DNA of 64,000 nt. It comes from an uncultured Porphyromonadaceae bacterium. Lineage in GTDB: Bacteria > Bacteroidota > Bacteroidia > Bacteroidales > Muribaculaceae. Positions 8,659-18,702 of this stretch are shown here, piece by piece; within the stretch, counting starts at the first letter, position 1; every line of letters starts with the position of its first letter. The translations under genes and the position numbers were made by a program. Under the pieces are notes generated by a model. It did not search any database. It was given only the letters and a program-made list of their open reading frames with translations, and was not told where the DNA came from. The stretch lies in the NCBI GenBank assembly GCA_937901905.1, contig CALDIF010000008.1:1-64000 (forward strand), in the 5' to 3' direction.

Positions 8659-8684
8659 GGACAAGGGAAGCCTTGTCCTGTTTA
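8659..8684 (+). terminator. hairpin after the sigma factor gene
   Basis: A perfect 8-bp stem (GGACAAGG with CCTTGTCC) closes a GAAG tetraloop, followed by TGTTTA. The U-tract is short, so it may be an attenuator that lets some transcription reach the acyltransferase gene, which has no clear promoter. Confidence 0.5.
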
Positions 8685-8729
8685 GTGTAAAGATATACCG
8701 ACAACCGATTTTACTTCATAACATCAAAT

Positions 8730-9908
8730 ATGCTCAGCGAGAACGAAATTACAGTGCCTGCCGACTTGGTGGAAATAGCACCTATCAGCGATAAAGACTT
8801 CCACAACGCGATGTCTATTATGGTGGAAGAACCCGAGTTTCAACAAGTGGTGAGTTATGTGTTGCCACAATACAAATATTCGCAACTCAAGCGAGTTTTA
8901 CTCGGTTTAAACAGCAAGCGCGAATTGCAACTCAAGGTGATGAAACCGTTTATTGAGGGACTGTTGGCTCGCACAACCGACGGATTGACTACCACCGGTC
9001 TTGACCATCTCGATCGCGAAACTCCCTACACCTATATTACCAACCATAGGGATATAGTTCTCGACAGTGCTCAGTTGGGTTATGCGTTACTGCGCGAGGG
9101 TATGGAAGCGTGTGAGATCGCGATTGGAAACAATTTGCTTATTTACGACTGGATTAACAAGTTGGTCAGGCTTAACAAGTGCTTTATCGTCAAGCGCAAC
9201 CTCGGACGCATACAAACCTTGACCGCAGCCATTCAACTGTCGAAGTATATTCATTGGGCGATAGGAGAGAAGCACACCAGCGTATGGATTTCACAACGTG
9301 AAGGACGTTGCAAGGACAGCAACGATCGCACACAAGAGAGCCTCGTCAAAATGTTGGCTTACGGTAACCGAGAGGTTAGTTTGGTGGAGAGCATTCGCCA
9401 ACTTAACATTGCCCCGATTGCTATTAGTTACGAGTATGACCCCAATGACTATCTCAAGGCAAAAGAGTTCTTGATGAAGAGCAAGGATCCGAATTGGCGC
9501 AAGAGCCCGGGCGATGACCTACTCAGTATGCAGACCGGTATCACCGGTCGCAAGGGTGAAGTACACTATGCTTTCACTCCATGCATCAACGACGAGTTAG
9601 ACAAAATTCCCGAAGACCTTGACCGCTTCTTGACAGTGACGCGCATTTGTGCCATTATCGATCACGCAATTCATAGCAATTATCGCATTTTTAAGCCTAA
9701 CTATATAGCTCACGACTTGCTCTTTGATGACCATCGTTTTGAAAACGAATATTCACCCGAAGATCTTGACGCTTTCAAGGAGTATTTGAGCAGCCAAATT
9801 GATAAAGTTGACATCAAATTGAGTGAGTTTGATCGCTATTATATGCTGAGCAAAATGTTGCAGATGTATTCAAACCCCTTGACAAACCGGTTGGAAGCCC
9901 TCAAATAA
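8730..9908 (+). CDS. lysophospholipid / glycerolphosphate acyltransferase (PlsC-PlsB superfamily)
   Basis: A 392-residue cytoplasmic or peripheral acyltransferase. Block I is TNHRDIVLDSA (about residues 107-117), block II is KCFIVKRNLG, and block III is QREGRCKDSND, the expected order for glycerolipid acyltransferases that attach fatty acids to glycerol phosphate or lysophosphatidate. The spacing in block I is His-x5-Asp, not the canonical His-x4-Asp. The protein is larger than typical PlsC (~240 residues). Its stop is immediately followed by the tex start at the next base, so the two are probably co-transcribed. Confidence 0.88.
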   Translation: MLSENEITVPADLVEIAPISDKDFHNAMSIMVEEPEFQQVVSYVLPQYKYSQLKRVLLGLNSKRELQLKVMKPFIEGLLARTTDGLTTTGLDHLDRETPYTYITNHRDIVLDSAQLGYALLREGMEACEIAIGNNLLIYDWINKLVRLNKCFIVKRNLGRIQTLTAAIQLSKYIHWAIGEKHTSVWISQREGRCKDSNDRTQESLVKMLAYGNREVSLVESIRQLNIAPIAISYEYDPNDYLKAKEFLMKSKDPNWRKSPGDDLLSMQTGITGRKGEVHYAFTPCINDELDKIPEDLDRFLTVTRICAIIDHAIHSNYRIFKPNYIAHDLLFDDHRFENEYSPEDLDAFKEYLSSQIDKVDIKLSEFDRYYMLSKMLQMYSNPLTNRLEALK

Positions 9909-12038
9909 ATGTCCAAGATAGCCGAACTGATAGCCCGCGACTTACGTCTACCCGCTGCCGGAGTTGCCGGAGCGGTGAATTTGCTTGATGATGGTGCCAC
10001 TGTCCCCTTTGTGAGCCGTTATCGCAAGGAGGTAACGGGGGGACTTGATGACGTGGCATTGCAAGACATTGACAAGCGCTTGCGTTATTACCATGAGTTG
10101 GAAAAACGGCGCGCCACGATTTTGAAGTCTATTGAGAGTCAAGACAAGTTGACCCCAGAGTTGGCTGCTCGTATCAATTCGTGCTACGATGCCACCGTGC
10201 TCGAGGACTTGTATCTGCCTTTCAAGCCCAAACGCAAGACACGCGCCGAGGCCGCTCGACGACTCGGACTCGAACCTTTAGCGAGGCTGTTGATGAAGCA
10301 AGTGCCGGGTCAAAAACCGGCTAAATTGGCAGTTAAGTACGTTAATGATAACGTACCTGACACGGCAACCGCACTTGCCGGAGCCCGTGACATCATCGCA
10401 GAGTGGGTGAGTGAGAACAGTCGTGCGCGCGATATAGTGCGCCGGCATTTTCGTAGTGAGGCTTTCCTTACATCTCACTTCGTTAAAGGCAAGGAAATTG
10501 AAGGGCGTAATTATGAAACTTACTACGACTTCCGTTGTCGTTTGCGCAATATACGCTCTTATCAACTGTTGGCAATCAAGCGTGGTGAAGATGCCGGTTA
10601 CTTGCGTGTTGCCACTGAGGTTAATGATGAGGCTGCGATACAATCAATTGTCGCTTACTTCATTAGCAACAGGACAGCGGAGTCGGCTGTCGAAATACGT
10701 GCTGCCGTTGAAGACAGTTATAAACGCTTGATACGTCCTTCAATCGAGAATGAGTTTATCGCACAAGCCAAGCGCAAGGCCGATGAAGAGTCTATCGCCA
10801 ACTTCGCCGCCAATGTGCGACAGTTGTTGTTCGCACCGCCGTTGGGGCATAAGCGCATTCTTGCCATTGACCCCGGTATGAGAACCGGGTGCAAAGTGGT
10901 TTGCCTTGACGAAAACGGCAATTTATTGGCTCACGATGTTATCTATCCTAACGCACCTCACAATGACCTGACCGGTGCCGGCACCACGTTACTCGATTTG
11001 GTGAGGCGTTACGACAGTCGCGCCATTGCTTTGGGAAACGGCACCGGTAGTCGAGAGACTGAGCGCTTTCTCAAAAAGGTAAATTTCGGTCGTCACATTG
11101 ATGTCTATATGGTCAATGAGGACGGAGCGTCAATCTATTCGGCCTCTCAAGTCGCTCGCGATGAGTTTCCCAACGAAGATGTAACTGTGCGAGGTGCGGT
11201 TTCTATCGGTCGTCGCTTGTTGGATCCGCTTGCCGAGTTAATCAAGATAGACCCCAAGTCGTTAGGCGTGGGGCAATATCAACATGATGTGGATCAGACT
11301 ATGCTTCGCGATGCGTTGAATTACGCCGTCGAAGGCTGTGTCAATAGTGTGGGAGTAGACGTTAATACGGCTTCAGTACAGTTGCTCACCCACGTGTCGG
11401 GCTTGGGCGAAGTTTTGGCTCGTAATATTGTCGAATATAGACGTGAACACGGCAGTTTTACCTCGCGTATGCAGTTGCTTGATGTCCCCAAGTTGGGTAA
11501 AAAAACATTTACTCAAGCAGTCGGTTTCCTGCGCGTGCCGGGTGGTGAAAATCCGCTTGATAACAGTGCCGTTCACCCCGAACGTTACTCGCTTGTCGAA
11601 CGCATGGCGCATGATGTGGGTTGCAGTGTATCCGAACTGATCACAGACGCACAGTTGCGCTCGCGTGTAAATATCGACGATTACATCGACGACACCGTCG
11701 GACGACCGACTTTAAATGATATTATGTCCGAACTTGAGAAGCCCGGTCGGGATCCGCGTGAAACGATAAGTCATGTGGAGTTTGACGACAGTATCAATCG
11801 CATTGAGGATATTAGCGAGGGCATGATTTTGAACGGTGTCGTCACCAATGTGACCGATTTCGGCGCGTTCGTTGACATCGGCGTACACACCGACGGGCTT
11901 ATACCGGCATCGAAATTGCATAATAAGGGCGGTGTCGTCAAGTTGCACCTGTCACAAATTCTCAAGGTGCGTGTAACTCGTGTAGACCTTGATAGAGGTC
12001 GCATAGGTCTGGCAATTCATCGTAGCAATCGTCATTAA
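9909..12038 (+). CDS. tex: Tex-family RNA-binding transcription accessory protein
   Basis: A 709-residue Tex protein. It has an N-terminal helical domain, a YqgF/RNase H-like domain (begins ILAIDPGMRTGCKV near residue 318), tandem helix-hairpin-helix segments (SGLGEVLARNIVEYR near 497) and a C-terminal S1 RNA-binding domain (GMILNGVVTNVTDFGAFVDI near 637). Tex binds nucleic acid and affects transcription; in other bacteria it is linked to stress tolerance and rescue of stalled polymerase. The start codon abuts the upstream stop, indicating coupling to the acyltransferase gene. Confidence 0.97.
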   Translation: MSKIAELIARDLRLPAAGVAGAVNLLDDGATVPFVSRYRKEVTGGLDDVALQDIDKRLRYYHELEKRRATILKSIESQDKLTPELAARINSCYDATVLEDLYLPFKPKRKTRAEAARRLGLEPLARLLMKQVPGQKPAKLAVKYVNDNVPDTATALAGARDIIAEWVSENSRARDIVRRHFRSEAFLTSHFVKGKEIEGRNYETYYDFRCRLRNIRSYQLLAIKRGEDAGYLRVATEVNDEAAIQSIVAYFISNRTAESAVEIRAAVEDSYKRLIRPSIENEFIAQAKRKADEESIANFAANVRQLLFAPPLGHKRILAIDPGMRTGCKVVCLDENGNLLAHDVIYPNAPHNDLTGAGTTLLDLVRRYDSRAIALGNGTGSRETERFLKKVNFGRHIDVYMVNEDGASIYSASQVARDEFPNEDVTVRGAVSIGRRLLDPLAELIKIDPKSLGVGQYQHDVDQTMLRDALNYAVEGCVNSVGVDVNTASVQLLTHVSGLGEVLARNIVEYRREHGSFTSRMQLLDVPKLGKKTFTQAVGFLRVPGGENPLDNSAVHPERYSLVERMAHDVGCSVSELITDAQLRSRVNIDDYIDDTVGRPTLNDIMSELEKPGRDPRETISHVEFDDSINRIEDISEGMILNGVVTNVTDFGAFVDIGVHTDGLIPASKLHNKGGVVKLHLSQILKVRVTRVDLDRGRIGLAIHRSNRH

Positions 12039-12054
12039 ATTTGTTTGACTTGTC

Positions 12055-12738
12055 ATGTCAATGTTTGAGCAAATAGCCTGTTTGCCTCTGTTTCAGGGCG
12101 TGAGCACCGAGCGCATCTCTCGCTTGGTTGAAAAAATACCTTTTCACTTTATCAAGGTGAAGTCAGGCGAAACAATCGTCACTGCCGGAACGCGTTGTGA
12201 GCATATGCGCTTTTTGGTATCGGGTTCGATAAGACAGGTGTATCGTTTCGCCGACACTAAGGTGACGGTAGCGTGCAATTTGAATGCTCCCGATGTTATC
12301 GGGGCGGAGTTCTTGTTCGGTAGGAATAATTACTACCCATTTGATGTCATTGCCGACAATGATGCCGGCTTGTTGTTGTTGACTAAGCGCAACTACTTGG
12401 CGATGATTAACAGTGATCGCATTTTCTTGTTCAATATTCTCAATCTGCTGTCCGGTGCCGCCCAACGCATGTCGGTTGTGAATAATGTGACATCGGTAAT
12501 GTCGCCTACGTCAAAACTGAAGGCTTTCCTCTCCGGTGTCGTGCCACCGGGTGCAGTAAACATTGTCGTTAACTATGTGATGCGTGACTTGTGTGGCTTG
12601 ATAGGTGTTTCGCGCCAAGCATTGATGACGGCATTGGAAACGCTTGCCACCGACCGACATCTTACCTATGACTCAAACTCTATCAAGTGGCATATTACCG
12701 AATGTGATACAGTGCCTGATGGCGATTTGGAAAACTAA
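12055..12738 (+). CDS. Crp/Fnr-family transcriptional regulator
   Basis: A 227-residue regulator with an N-terminal cyclic-nucleotide-binding beta-roll (about residues 5-120) and a C-terminal winged helix (DLCGLIGVSRQALMTALETL near 178-197 as the helix-turn-helix). The Fnr-type N-terminal cysteine cluster is absent, so oxygen sensing by an Fe-S cluster is not supported. The ligand is unknown. It starts 16 bp after tex and may share its transcript. A tandem repeat follows its stop. Confidence 0.88.
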   Translation: MSMFEQIACLPLFQGVSTERISRLVEKIPFHFIKVKSGETIVTAGTRCEHMRFLVSGSIRQVYRFADTKVTVACNLNAPDVIGAEFLFGRNNYYPFDVIADNDAGLLLLTKRNYLAMINSDRIFLFNILNLLSGAAQRMSVVNNVTSVMSPTSKLKAFLSGVVPPGAVNIVVNYVMRDLCGLIGVSRQALMTALETLATDRHLTYDSNSIKWHITECDTVPDGDLEN

Positions 12739-12761
12739 ATGCGGGTTAGGGGTAAATTGTC

Positions 12762-12820
12762 CCGATGTGTTCCCGATGTCCCCGATGTGTTCCCGATGTG
12801 TCCGATGTGTCCGATGTGTT
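12762..12820. repeat. tandem array of six CCGATGT units
   Basis: Six copies of CCGATGT begin at 12762, 12773, 12782, 12793, 12802 and 12811, with alternating 11- and 9-bp and then 9-bp periods. The array fills the gap between the Crp/Fnr gene and the tig promoter, ending 8 bp before its -33 element. It is a microsatellite-like array, too short and regular for CRISPR. Confidence 0.85.
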
Positions 12821-12828
12821 GTGAATTA

Positions 12829-12860
12829 TTTGCACAGCCGATGAAGATTTTGTACCTTTG
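12829..12860 (+). promoter_or_regulatory. Bacteroidetes-type promoter for tig
   Basis: TTTG at 12829-12832, a 20-bp spacer, then TACCTTTG at 12853-12860. The tig start is 51 bp downstream. Confidence 0.85.
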
Positions 12861-12911
12861 CGGTCGTTTTTTCAGAAAAGTCTAAAGTAAAAAATATCAA
12901 ACTATCAATCA

Positions 12912-14267
12912 ATGAACGTTGAATTCAACAAAATTGACAATGTGAACGCCAATATCACGATTTCACTTGTCGAAGAAGACTACAGTGCCGATTACAAGAA
13001 AACCCTCAACGAGTTGGGACGTCGCAATTCGATTAAGGGCTTCCGTCGCGGTCACGTGCCTGCCGCTTTGCTCCGTAAATTGTTCGGTCCGCAAGCCATG
13101 TCACAAGTGGTTGACCGCAAGGTGAGTAGCGCACTGCGTGAGTATATAGTCAACAACGATGTTAATGTGTTGGGCGAACCGATGCTTGCTGAGGGTACAA
13201 ACGTTGACTTGATGAATGAGAAAGAGTTCTCCTTTACTTTCAACGTGGGTCTTGAACCGGAATTCCAGGTCGAACTTGACAAGATTTCGGTGACTCACTA
13301 TGACATCGAGGTTACCGATGCTCTCGTTGATGACCACATCGCCGTTGACCGTAAGAACTACGGCAAGCAGCTACCGGGTGAGGTGAGCGAGGCCGACAGT
13401 ATGCTACGCGGCACACTTTCCGAACTGGACGAGAACGGTGAGGTTAAGGAGAACGGCATTCATGCCGAACGTACTGTGATCGCAATTGCCCGCACCGATA
13501 ACTCAGAGCAAAAGGCTCGTCTCGTGGGTCTGCACCCCGGCGATAGCGTGACTGTGAACCCGGCTCTCATTGCCGGTGACAACAAGCGCATGCTCGAGTC
13601 GATGTTGGAGGTTGACAGTGAGGTCGCCGAACAAGCAACCGGTGACTTCCGTCTTGACGTCGACGAGGTAATGGTTTACCAAGATGCCGAACTCAATCAG
13701 GAGTTCTTCGACACGGTTTTAGGTAAAGATGTAGCCACTACCGAGCAAGAATATCGCGACAAGGTGCACGCGATGATTGCATCGCAGTTCGCAGCCGATG
13801 CCGACTACCGCTTCACTATCGATGCTCGCAAGGCTATAGTAGAGCAAGTCGGTGCGCTCGAGTTGCCCGAGGACTTCCTCAAGCGTTATTTCCTCAGTGT
13901 CAACGAGGGTGTCACAGCCGAACAGATTGCCGAGGACTTCGACGCGTCGCGCGATGCCTTAGTGTGGCAGTTGATACTCAGCAAGATAGAGCGTCAACTT
14001 CAAGTAAAACTTGAAGCCGAAGACCTTGTCGAAGTGGCACGAAATATCGCTGCACAACAACTCGCACAGTATGGCTTGGGTAATGCCCCCGCCGAGGTGA
14101 TTGACAATTATGCTAATCGCATACTCAAAGATGAACGAATGTCAAGCCAGGTGCGTGATAGCGCGCGCGAGCGTAAGATATTCACAGCGTTGAAACAGGT
14201 TGTTACTGTTGTCGAGCACACGGTGAGTCTCGAAGAATTCAGCGACTTGTTCAAGCAGGCTGAGTAA
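12912..14267 (+). CDS. tig: trigger factor
   Basis: A 451-residue ribosome-associated chaperone. The ribosome-docking motif is GFRRGHVP (about residues 43-50; canonical GFRxGxxP), followed by a divergent FKBP-like domain (~150-245) and a long helical substrate-cradling C-terminal domain. It binds nascent chains at the ribosome exit. It has its own promoter and terminator, and clpP and clpX follow: the conserved tig-clpP-clpX order. Confidence 0.95.
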   Translation: MNVEFNKIDNVNANITISLVEEDYSADYKKTLNELGRRNSIKGFRRGHVPAALLRKLFGPQAMSQVVDRKVSSALREYIVNNDVNVLGEPMLAEGTNVDLMNEKEFSFTFNVGLEPEFQVELDKISVTHYDIEVTDALVDDHIAVDRKNYGKQLPGEVSEADSMLRGTLSELDENGEVKENGIHAERTVIAIARTDNSEQKARLVGLHPGDSVTVNPALIAGDNKRMLESMLEVDSEVAEQATGDFRLDVDEVMVYQDAELNQEFFDTVLGKDVATTEQEYRDKVHAMIASQFAADADYRFTIDARKAIVEQVGALELPEDFLKRYFLSVNEGVTAEQIAEDFDASRDALVWQLILSKIERQLQVKLEAEDLVEVARNIAAQQLAQYGLGNAPAEVIDNYANRILKDERMSSQVRDSARERKIFTALKQVVTVVEHTVSLEEFSDLFKQAE

Positions 14268-14297
14268 ATAGGGCATTTAACCCAAGTGACTTTTTAT

Positions 14298-14348
14298 GAG
14301 CCGTGGAGTGCCGTGTCGCACTTTCCGCGGCTCAATTTTATTTTTTTT
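14298..14348 (+). terminator. intrinsic terminator of tig
   Basis: A GC-rich hairpin starts GAGCCG at 14298 and closes with CGGCTC ending at 14333. The stem is about 11 bp including wobble pairs and is followed by a long T-tract (14336-14348). Confidence 0.88.
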
Positions 14349-14386
14349 CAATGACACAATTATTATTGTAAAACGCGACCGATTTA

Positions 14387-14418
14387 TTTGTAGGAGTGAA
14401 AAAAAAGTTGTAATTTTG
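14387..14418 (+). promoter_or_regulatory. Bacteroidetes-type promoter for clpP-clpX
   Basis: TTTG at 14387-14390, a 20-bp spacer, then TAATTTTG at 14411-14418. clpP starts 59 bp downstream. Confidence 0.82.
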
Positions 14419-14477
14419 GGAAAAATATCATTCAAATACATAAAAACATTAATCATTCATTAACTACTGTTTTAACA

Positions 14478-15152
14478 ATGCAAAACGATTTTCGCAAATT
14501 CGCAGTTAACCACTTGGGCATGAATGGTCTCGCGTTGGATCAATATACCGGTAGCGTTAATTCCAATTATATATCGCCCACAATCATGGAGGAGCGCCAA
14601 CTCAATGTTACTCAACTTGACGTATTCTCTCGCTTGATGATGGATCGCATCATCTTCATGGGCACCGAGGTTACCAGTTATGCAGCCAATGTGATTCAAG
14701 CGCAGTTGTTATATCTTGACTCGTCCGATCCCGGCAAGGACATCTCGTTGTATATCAATTCGCCCGGCGGCTCGGTTTACGACGGATTGGGTATTTATGA
14801 CACGATGCAATACATTCAGAGCGATGTGTCAACTATCTGTACCGGTATGGCTGCGAGCATGGCTGCTGTGCTACTGGTTGCCGGCGAGAAGGGCAAGCGT
14901 TTCGCCCTCAAACATTCTCGCGTGATGATTCACCAGCCGATGGGTGGTATTCAAGGTCAAGCCAGTGACATCGAGATAACCTCTCGTGAAATAATCAAAC
15001 TCAAGCAGGAACTCTACAACATTATTGCCGAGCACAGCGGACAACCTTACGACAAGGTCTATGCCGACAGCGATCGCGATTATTGGATGACCTCCGACGA
15101 GGCATTGGAATATGGAATGATTGACCGCGTGCTTGTAAAGCCTTCCAAATAA
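14478..15152 (+). CDS. clpP: ATP-dependent Clp protease proteolytic subunit
   Basis: A 224-residue serine peptidase that forms the barrel chamber of ClpXP. The catalytic triad is visible: Ser127 in GMAASMA, His152 in MIHQPMGG, and Asp201 in DRDYWM. The N-terminus is about 25 residues longer than mature E. coli ClpP, so a processed propeptide is possible. clpX begins 5 bp after the stop, so protease and unfoldase are made together. ClpXP degrades tmRNA-tagged proteins in other bacteria, which fits ssrA and smpB in the same window. Confidence 0.98.
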   Translation: MQNDFRKFAVNHLGMNGLALDQYTGSVNSNYISPTIMEERQLNVTQLDVFSRLMMDRIIFMGTEVTSYAANVIQAQLLYLDSSDPGKDISLYINSPGGSVYDGLGIYDTMQYIQSDVSTICTGMAASMAAVLLVAGEKGKRFALKHSRVMIHQPMGGIQGQASDIEITSREIIKLKQELYNIIAEHSGQPYDKVYADSDRDYWMTSDEALEYGMIDRVLVKPSK

Positions 15153-15157
15153 GATAA

Positions 15158-16414
15158 ATGGCAAAAAAGAATAAATCCGTTCCCGATTTGATGCACTGCT
15201 CCTTCTGCGGTCGCTCGGCCGATGAGGTGGACGTGATGCTCCCCGGCATTGATGGCAACATTTGCAGCGACTGTCTGTCAAACGGTTATGTGGCATTGCA
15301 AGAGTATCAGCGACAACTCTCGTCGTCCGTAACCGCCAAACTCAACTTGAGCACACTGCCCAAGCCGGCTGATATTAAAGCCTATCTTGACTTGTACGTG
15401 ATAGGGCAAGATGAGGCAAAGCGATATTTGTCGGTGGCTGTTTACAATCACTACAAGCGTTTGTCACAAAGTCGTGATGACGATGTTGAGATTGAGAAGA
15501 GTAATATTATTATCGTAGGTCCCACCGGAACCGGCAAGACCCTGTTGGCTCGCACCATAGCGCGTCTGCTCAAAGTGCCGTTTGCAATGGTCGATGCCAC
15601 CGTGCTGACCGAGGCTGGCTACGTGGGCGAGGATATCGAGAGTCTGCTCACCCGACTGCTTGCAGCGTGTGACTACAACGTTGCTCAAGCCGAACAGGGC
15701 ATCGTGTTCATTGATGAGATTGACAAGATTGCCCGTAAGGGAGATAACCCGTCAATAACACGTGATGTGAGCGGTGAGGGTGTGCAACAAGGCTTGCTTA
15801 AGTTATTGGAAGGCTCTATCGTGAATGTGCCTCCACAAGGGGGGCGCAAGCACCCCGAGCAAAAAATGATTGCCGTCGACACGAAGAATATCCTCTTTAT
15901 TTGTGGGGGAGCATTTGAGGGTATAGAGCGCAAAATTGCGATGCGCCTCAACACTCATGTGGTGGGCTACAGTTCGGCAGGTGACCGTGTCTCACGCGAG
16001 GATCGCGACCGCTTGTTGCGATATGTCGCCCCACAGGACTTGCGTTCTTACGGCTTGATACCCGAAATTATCGGTCGTCTGCCGGTACTTACCAACCTTG
16101 AACCATTGGATCGCGCTGCACTGCGACGCATTCTGACCGAACCCAAGAACAGCATCGTCAAACAATACGTCAAACTCATGGCGATGGATAAAGTGAAGTT
16201 GAAAATTGACGATGACGTGTTGGACTATGTTGTCGATAAAGCGATAGAGTTCAAGTTGGGTGCACGTGGACTGCGTTCGATCTTCGAGACCATCATGATG
16301 CAAGCGATGTACGATGTGCCGAGTAGTAATGCCTCAACATTCCGTCTCACGCGTGACTATGCCGCACATCAGTTGGAAACATCGATGTTTGATGCTGTGT
16401 TGCAGTCTCGCTGA
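15158..16414 (+). CDS. clpX: ATP-dependent Clp protease ATP-binding subunit ClpX
   Basis: A 418-residue AAA+ unfoldase. The N-terminal zinc-binding domain has Cys14, Cys17, Cys36 and Cys39; Walker A is GPTGTGKT (121-128), Walker B is [11 protein letters not shown] (around 183-193), and the C-terminal AAA+ small domain is complete. It recognises and unfolds substrates for ClpP. ATG 15158 lies 5 bp after the clpP stop, in one operon. Confidence 0.98.
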   Translation: MAKKNKSVPDLMHCSFCGRSADEVDVMLPGIDGNICSDCLSNGYVALQEYQRQLSSSVTAKLNLSTLPKPADIKAYLDLYVIGQDEAKRYLSVAVYNHYKRLSQSRDDDVEIEKSNIIIVGPTGTGKTLLARTIARLLKVPFAMVDATVLTEAGYVGEDIESLLTRLLAACDYNVAQAEQGIVFIDEIDKIARKGDNPSITRDVSGEGVQQGLLKLLEGSIVNVPPQGGRKHPEQKMIAVDTKNILFICGGAFEGIERKIAMRLNTHVVGYSSAGDRVSREDRDRLLRYVAPQDLRSYGLIPEIIGRLPVLTNLEPLDRAALRRILTEPKNSIVKQYVKLMAMDKVKLKIDDDVLDYVVDKAIEFKLGARGLRSIFETIMMQAMYDVPSSNASTFRLTRDYAAHQLETSMFDAVLQSR

Positions 16415-16464
16415 CGATTTTGCCAGGTGAAAATCAACCATGAGCATATTAATTTGACCTAACC

Positions 16465-18651
16465 ATGACCAACCGACAAGACTTGATTGAGAACCTCAAA
16501 CGCTATTTCGGCTTCGAGACGTTCAAGGGAAATCAAGAAGCGATTATCAACAACGTGTTGAACGAGAACGACACGTTTGTTCTCATGCCCACCGGTGGAG
16601 GAAAATCGCTGTGTTATCAATTGCCCGCCTTGATGATGGACGGTACGGCAATTGTGATTTCGCCACTGATCGCGCTGATGAAAAATCAAGTGGACGCGAT
16701 GCGCAACTACAGTGAGGACGATTCGATTGCTCACTTCCTCAACTCGTCGTTAACGCGCCAGCAGATAGATCAAGTGCGCACCGATGTGCTTGCCGGTAAG
16801 ACCAAGATGCTGTATGTCGCTCCCGAGACGCTCACCAAGACCGAGAATGTCGACTTCCTCAAGCAGGTGCCGATTGCATTCTATGCCGTTGATGAGGCTC
16901 ATTGCATCTCGGAGTGGGGACATGATTTCCGCCCCGAGTATCGCAATATCCGCAAGTTGATTGAGGCTATCGGAAAACGCCCCATCATAGCCTTGACCGC
17001 GACTGCCACGCCCAAGGTTCAGCATGATATACAGAAGAACCTCGGCATGATAGGAGCCACTGTCTTCAAGTCGTCTTTTAATCGCCCCAATCTCTACTAT
17101 GAGGTTCGTCCCAAGACCAAAGATATAGATCGTGACATTATCCGATTTATTCGTGACAATGAGGGTAAGAGCGGTATCATCTATTGTTTGAGTCGCAAGA
17201 GTGTTGAAGACCTTGCCGAGACGCTGCGAGTGAACAACATCAAGGCTCTGGCCTATCATGCCGGAATGGACTCGGTTACGCGTACTGCCAATCAAGACGC
17301 TTTCCTGATGGAAGATGTTGATGTCATAGTCGCGACAATCGCTTTCGGCATGGGCATTGACAAACCCGATGTGAGGTTTGTAATTCACTATGACATTCCC
17401 AAGAGTCTCGAGGGTTATTATCAGGAAACGGGACGCGCCGGACGTGACGGTGGAGAAGGCAAGTGTATCACTTTCTTCTCTCATCGCGATCTGGACAAGT
17501 TAGAGAAGTTTATGCAAGGAAAACCTGTGCTTGAGCAGGAGATCGGCAAACAACTGCTTGTTGAGACTGCTTCTTATGCCGAGTCAAGCGTGTGTCGTCG
17601 TCGCACTCTGTTACATTACTTCGGTGAACAATACGATGAGGACAACTGTGGTAATTGTGATAATTGTTTGCACCCCAAAAAGAGTGTCGAGGCGGGTGAC
17701 GAACTGCGTGCGGCATTGGAGGCTATTCTCGAAATGAACGAGCGTTTCAAGGTTGACCATGTGGTTAATGTGTTGCGCGGACGCACAACAGCCGATGTTA
17801 CATCATATCGTCATGACGAGTTGGACTTGTTCGGCTGTAAGTCCGATGTCGATGCTTCTTTTCTCTCGGCTGTAATACGTCAGGGTATCATTGCCGGTTA
17901 CATCGAGAAAGATATAGAAAATTACGGAGTCCTCAAGGTCACTCGGTCGGGTCACGAATTTCTTGAGAGTAAATGCCCGTTCATGGTTGTTGAGAATAAT
18001 CGTTTTGATGACGAAGCGGTTGATGCCTCGGCGAGTGGTGGTGCCGGTGGTGCATTAGACCCCGAACTGTATGCTATATTGAGCGACTTGAGGCGCAAGA
18101 TTGCCAAGAAGAACAACCTGCCACCTTACGTCATCTTCCAGGATCCGTCGCTTGATGCCATGGCAACCATCTATCCTATAACGATTGAGGAGTTGCAGAA
18201 TCTCCCCGGAGTAGGTGCCGGCAAGGCTCGTCGTTACGGCAACGAGTTTGTCGAGACCATCAAGACCTATGTCGAGCAAAATGAGATTGTGCGCCCCGTC
18301 GACTTGCGTGTTGTGCGCTCGGTGCAGCGCAAGAGCAGTTTGCGCCCCGAGTTGATACGGTGCATTGACCACAAGATAAGTCTCGATTCCCTTGCCGAGA
18401 GTAAAGGTCTGGAGTTTGATGAGTTGCTCGATGAACTCGAGGCTATCGTGTATGCCGGTTATCGCATTAACATTGATTACTTCCTTGAAGAACGTCAACT
18501 TGACGAGGATATACAAGACGAGATATACGAGTATTTCCGCAACAGCAAGACCGATGATCTTGACGAGGCTCGCAAGGAATTGGGTGAAGACTATACCGAC
18601 GACGAGATACGTTTGGTGCGTGTGAAGTTCCTTAGTGACATGGGTAACTGA
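16465..18651 (+). CDS. recQ: ATP-dependent DNA helicase RecQ
   Basis: A 728-residue RecQ-family 3'-5' helicase. Motif I is PTGGGKS (42-48), motif II is VDEAHCISEWGHDFRPEY, and QETGRAGRDG is motif VI. A zinc-binding cluster follows (cysteines in the CRRR and CGNCDNC segment near residues 373-396), then an RQC winged helix and an HRDC domain (about 528-600). The C-terminus carries an extra acidic extension of about 100 residues, longer than E. coli RecQ (~610) but usual in Bacteroidales. It lies 50 bp after clpX with no clear promoter, so it may be co-transcribed. Confidence 0.96.
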   Translation: MTNRQDLIENLKRYFGFETFKGNQEAIINNVLNENDTFVLMPTGGGKSLCYQLPALMMDGTAIVISPLIALMKNQVDAMRNYSEDDSIAHFLNSSLTRQQIDQVRTDVLAGKTKMLYVAPETLTKTENVDFLKQVPIAFYAVDEAHCISEWGHDFRPEYRNIRKLIEAIGKRPIIALTATATPKVQHDIQKNLGMIGATVFKSSFNRPNLYYEVRPKTKDIDRDIIRFIRDNEGKSGIIYCLSRKSVEDLAETLRVNNIKALAYHAGMDSVTRTANQDAFLMEDVDVIVATIAFGMGIDKPDVRFVIHYDIPKSLEGYYQETGRAGRDGGEGKCITFFSHRDLDKLEKFMQGKPVLEQEIGKQLLVETASYAESSVCRRRTLLHYFGEQYDEDNCGNCDNCLHPKKSVEAGDELRAALEAILEMNERFKVDHVVNVLRGRTTADVTSYRHDELDLFGCKSDVDASFLSAVIRQGIIAGYIEKDIENYGVLKVTRSGHEFLESKCPFMVVENNRFDDEAVDASASGGAGGALDPELYAILSDLRRKIAKKNNLPPYVIFQDPSLDAMATIYPITIEELQNLPGVGAGKARRYGNEFVETIKTYVEQNEIVRPVDLRVVRSVQRKSSLRPELIRCIDHKISLDSLAESKGLEFDELLDELEAIVYAGYRINIDYFLEERQLDEDIQDEIYEYFRNSKTDDLDEARKELGEDYTDDEIRLVRVKFLSDMGN

Positions 18652-18702
18652 GGCTCGAGCGGTCTGATGAGTTAAAACATGTTTACTTGAGCGATGTCGG
18701 TA

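Noticed and set aside
12762..12820. CCGATGT array as a CRISPR
   Set aside because: Units are 7-9 bp with no unique spacers and no cas genes in the window.
16750..17484. 244-codon open frame antisense to recQ
   Set aside because: Fully within recQ helicase motifs on the other strand, with no independent support.
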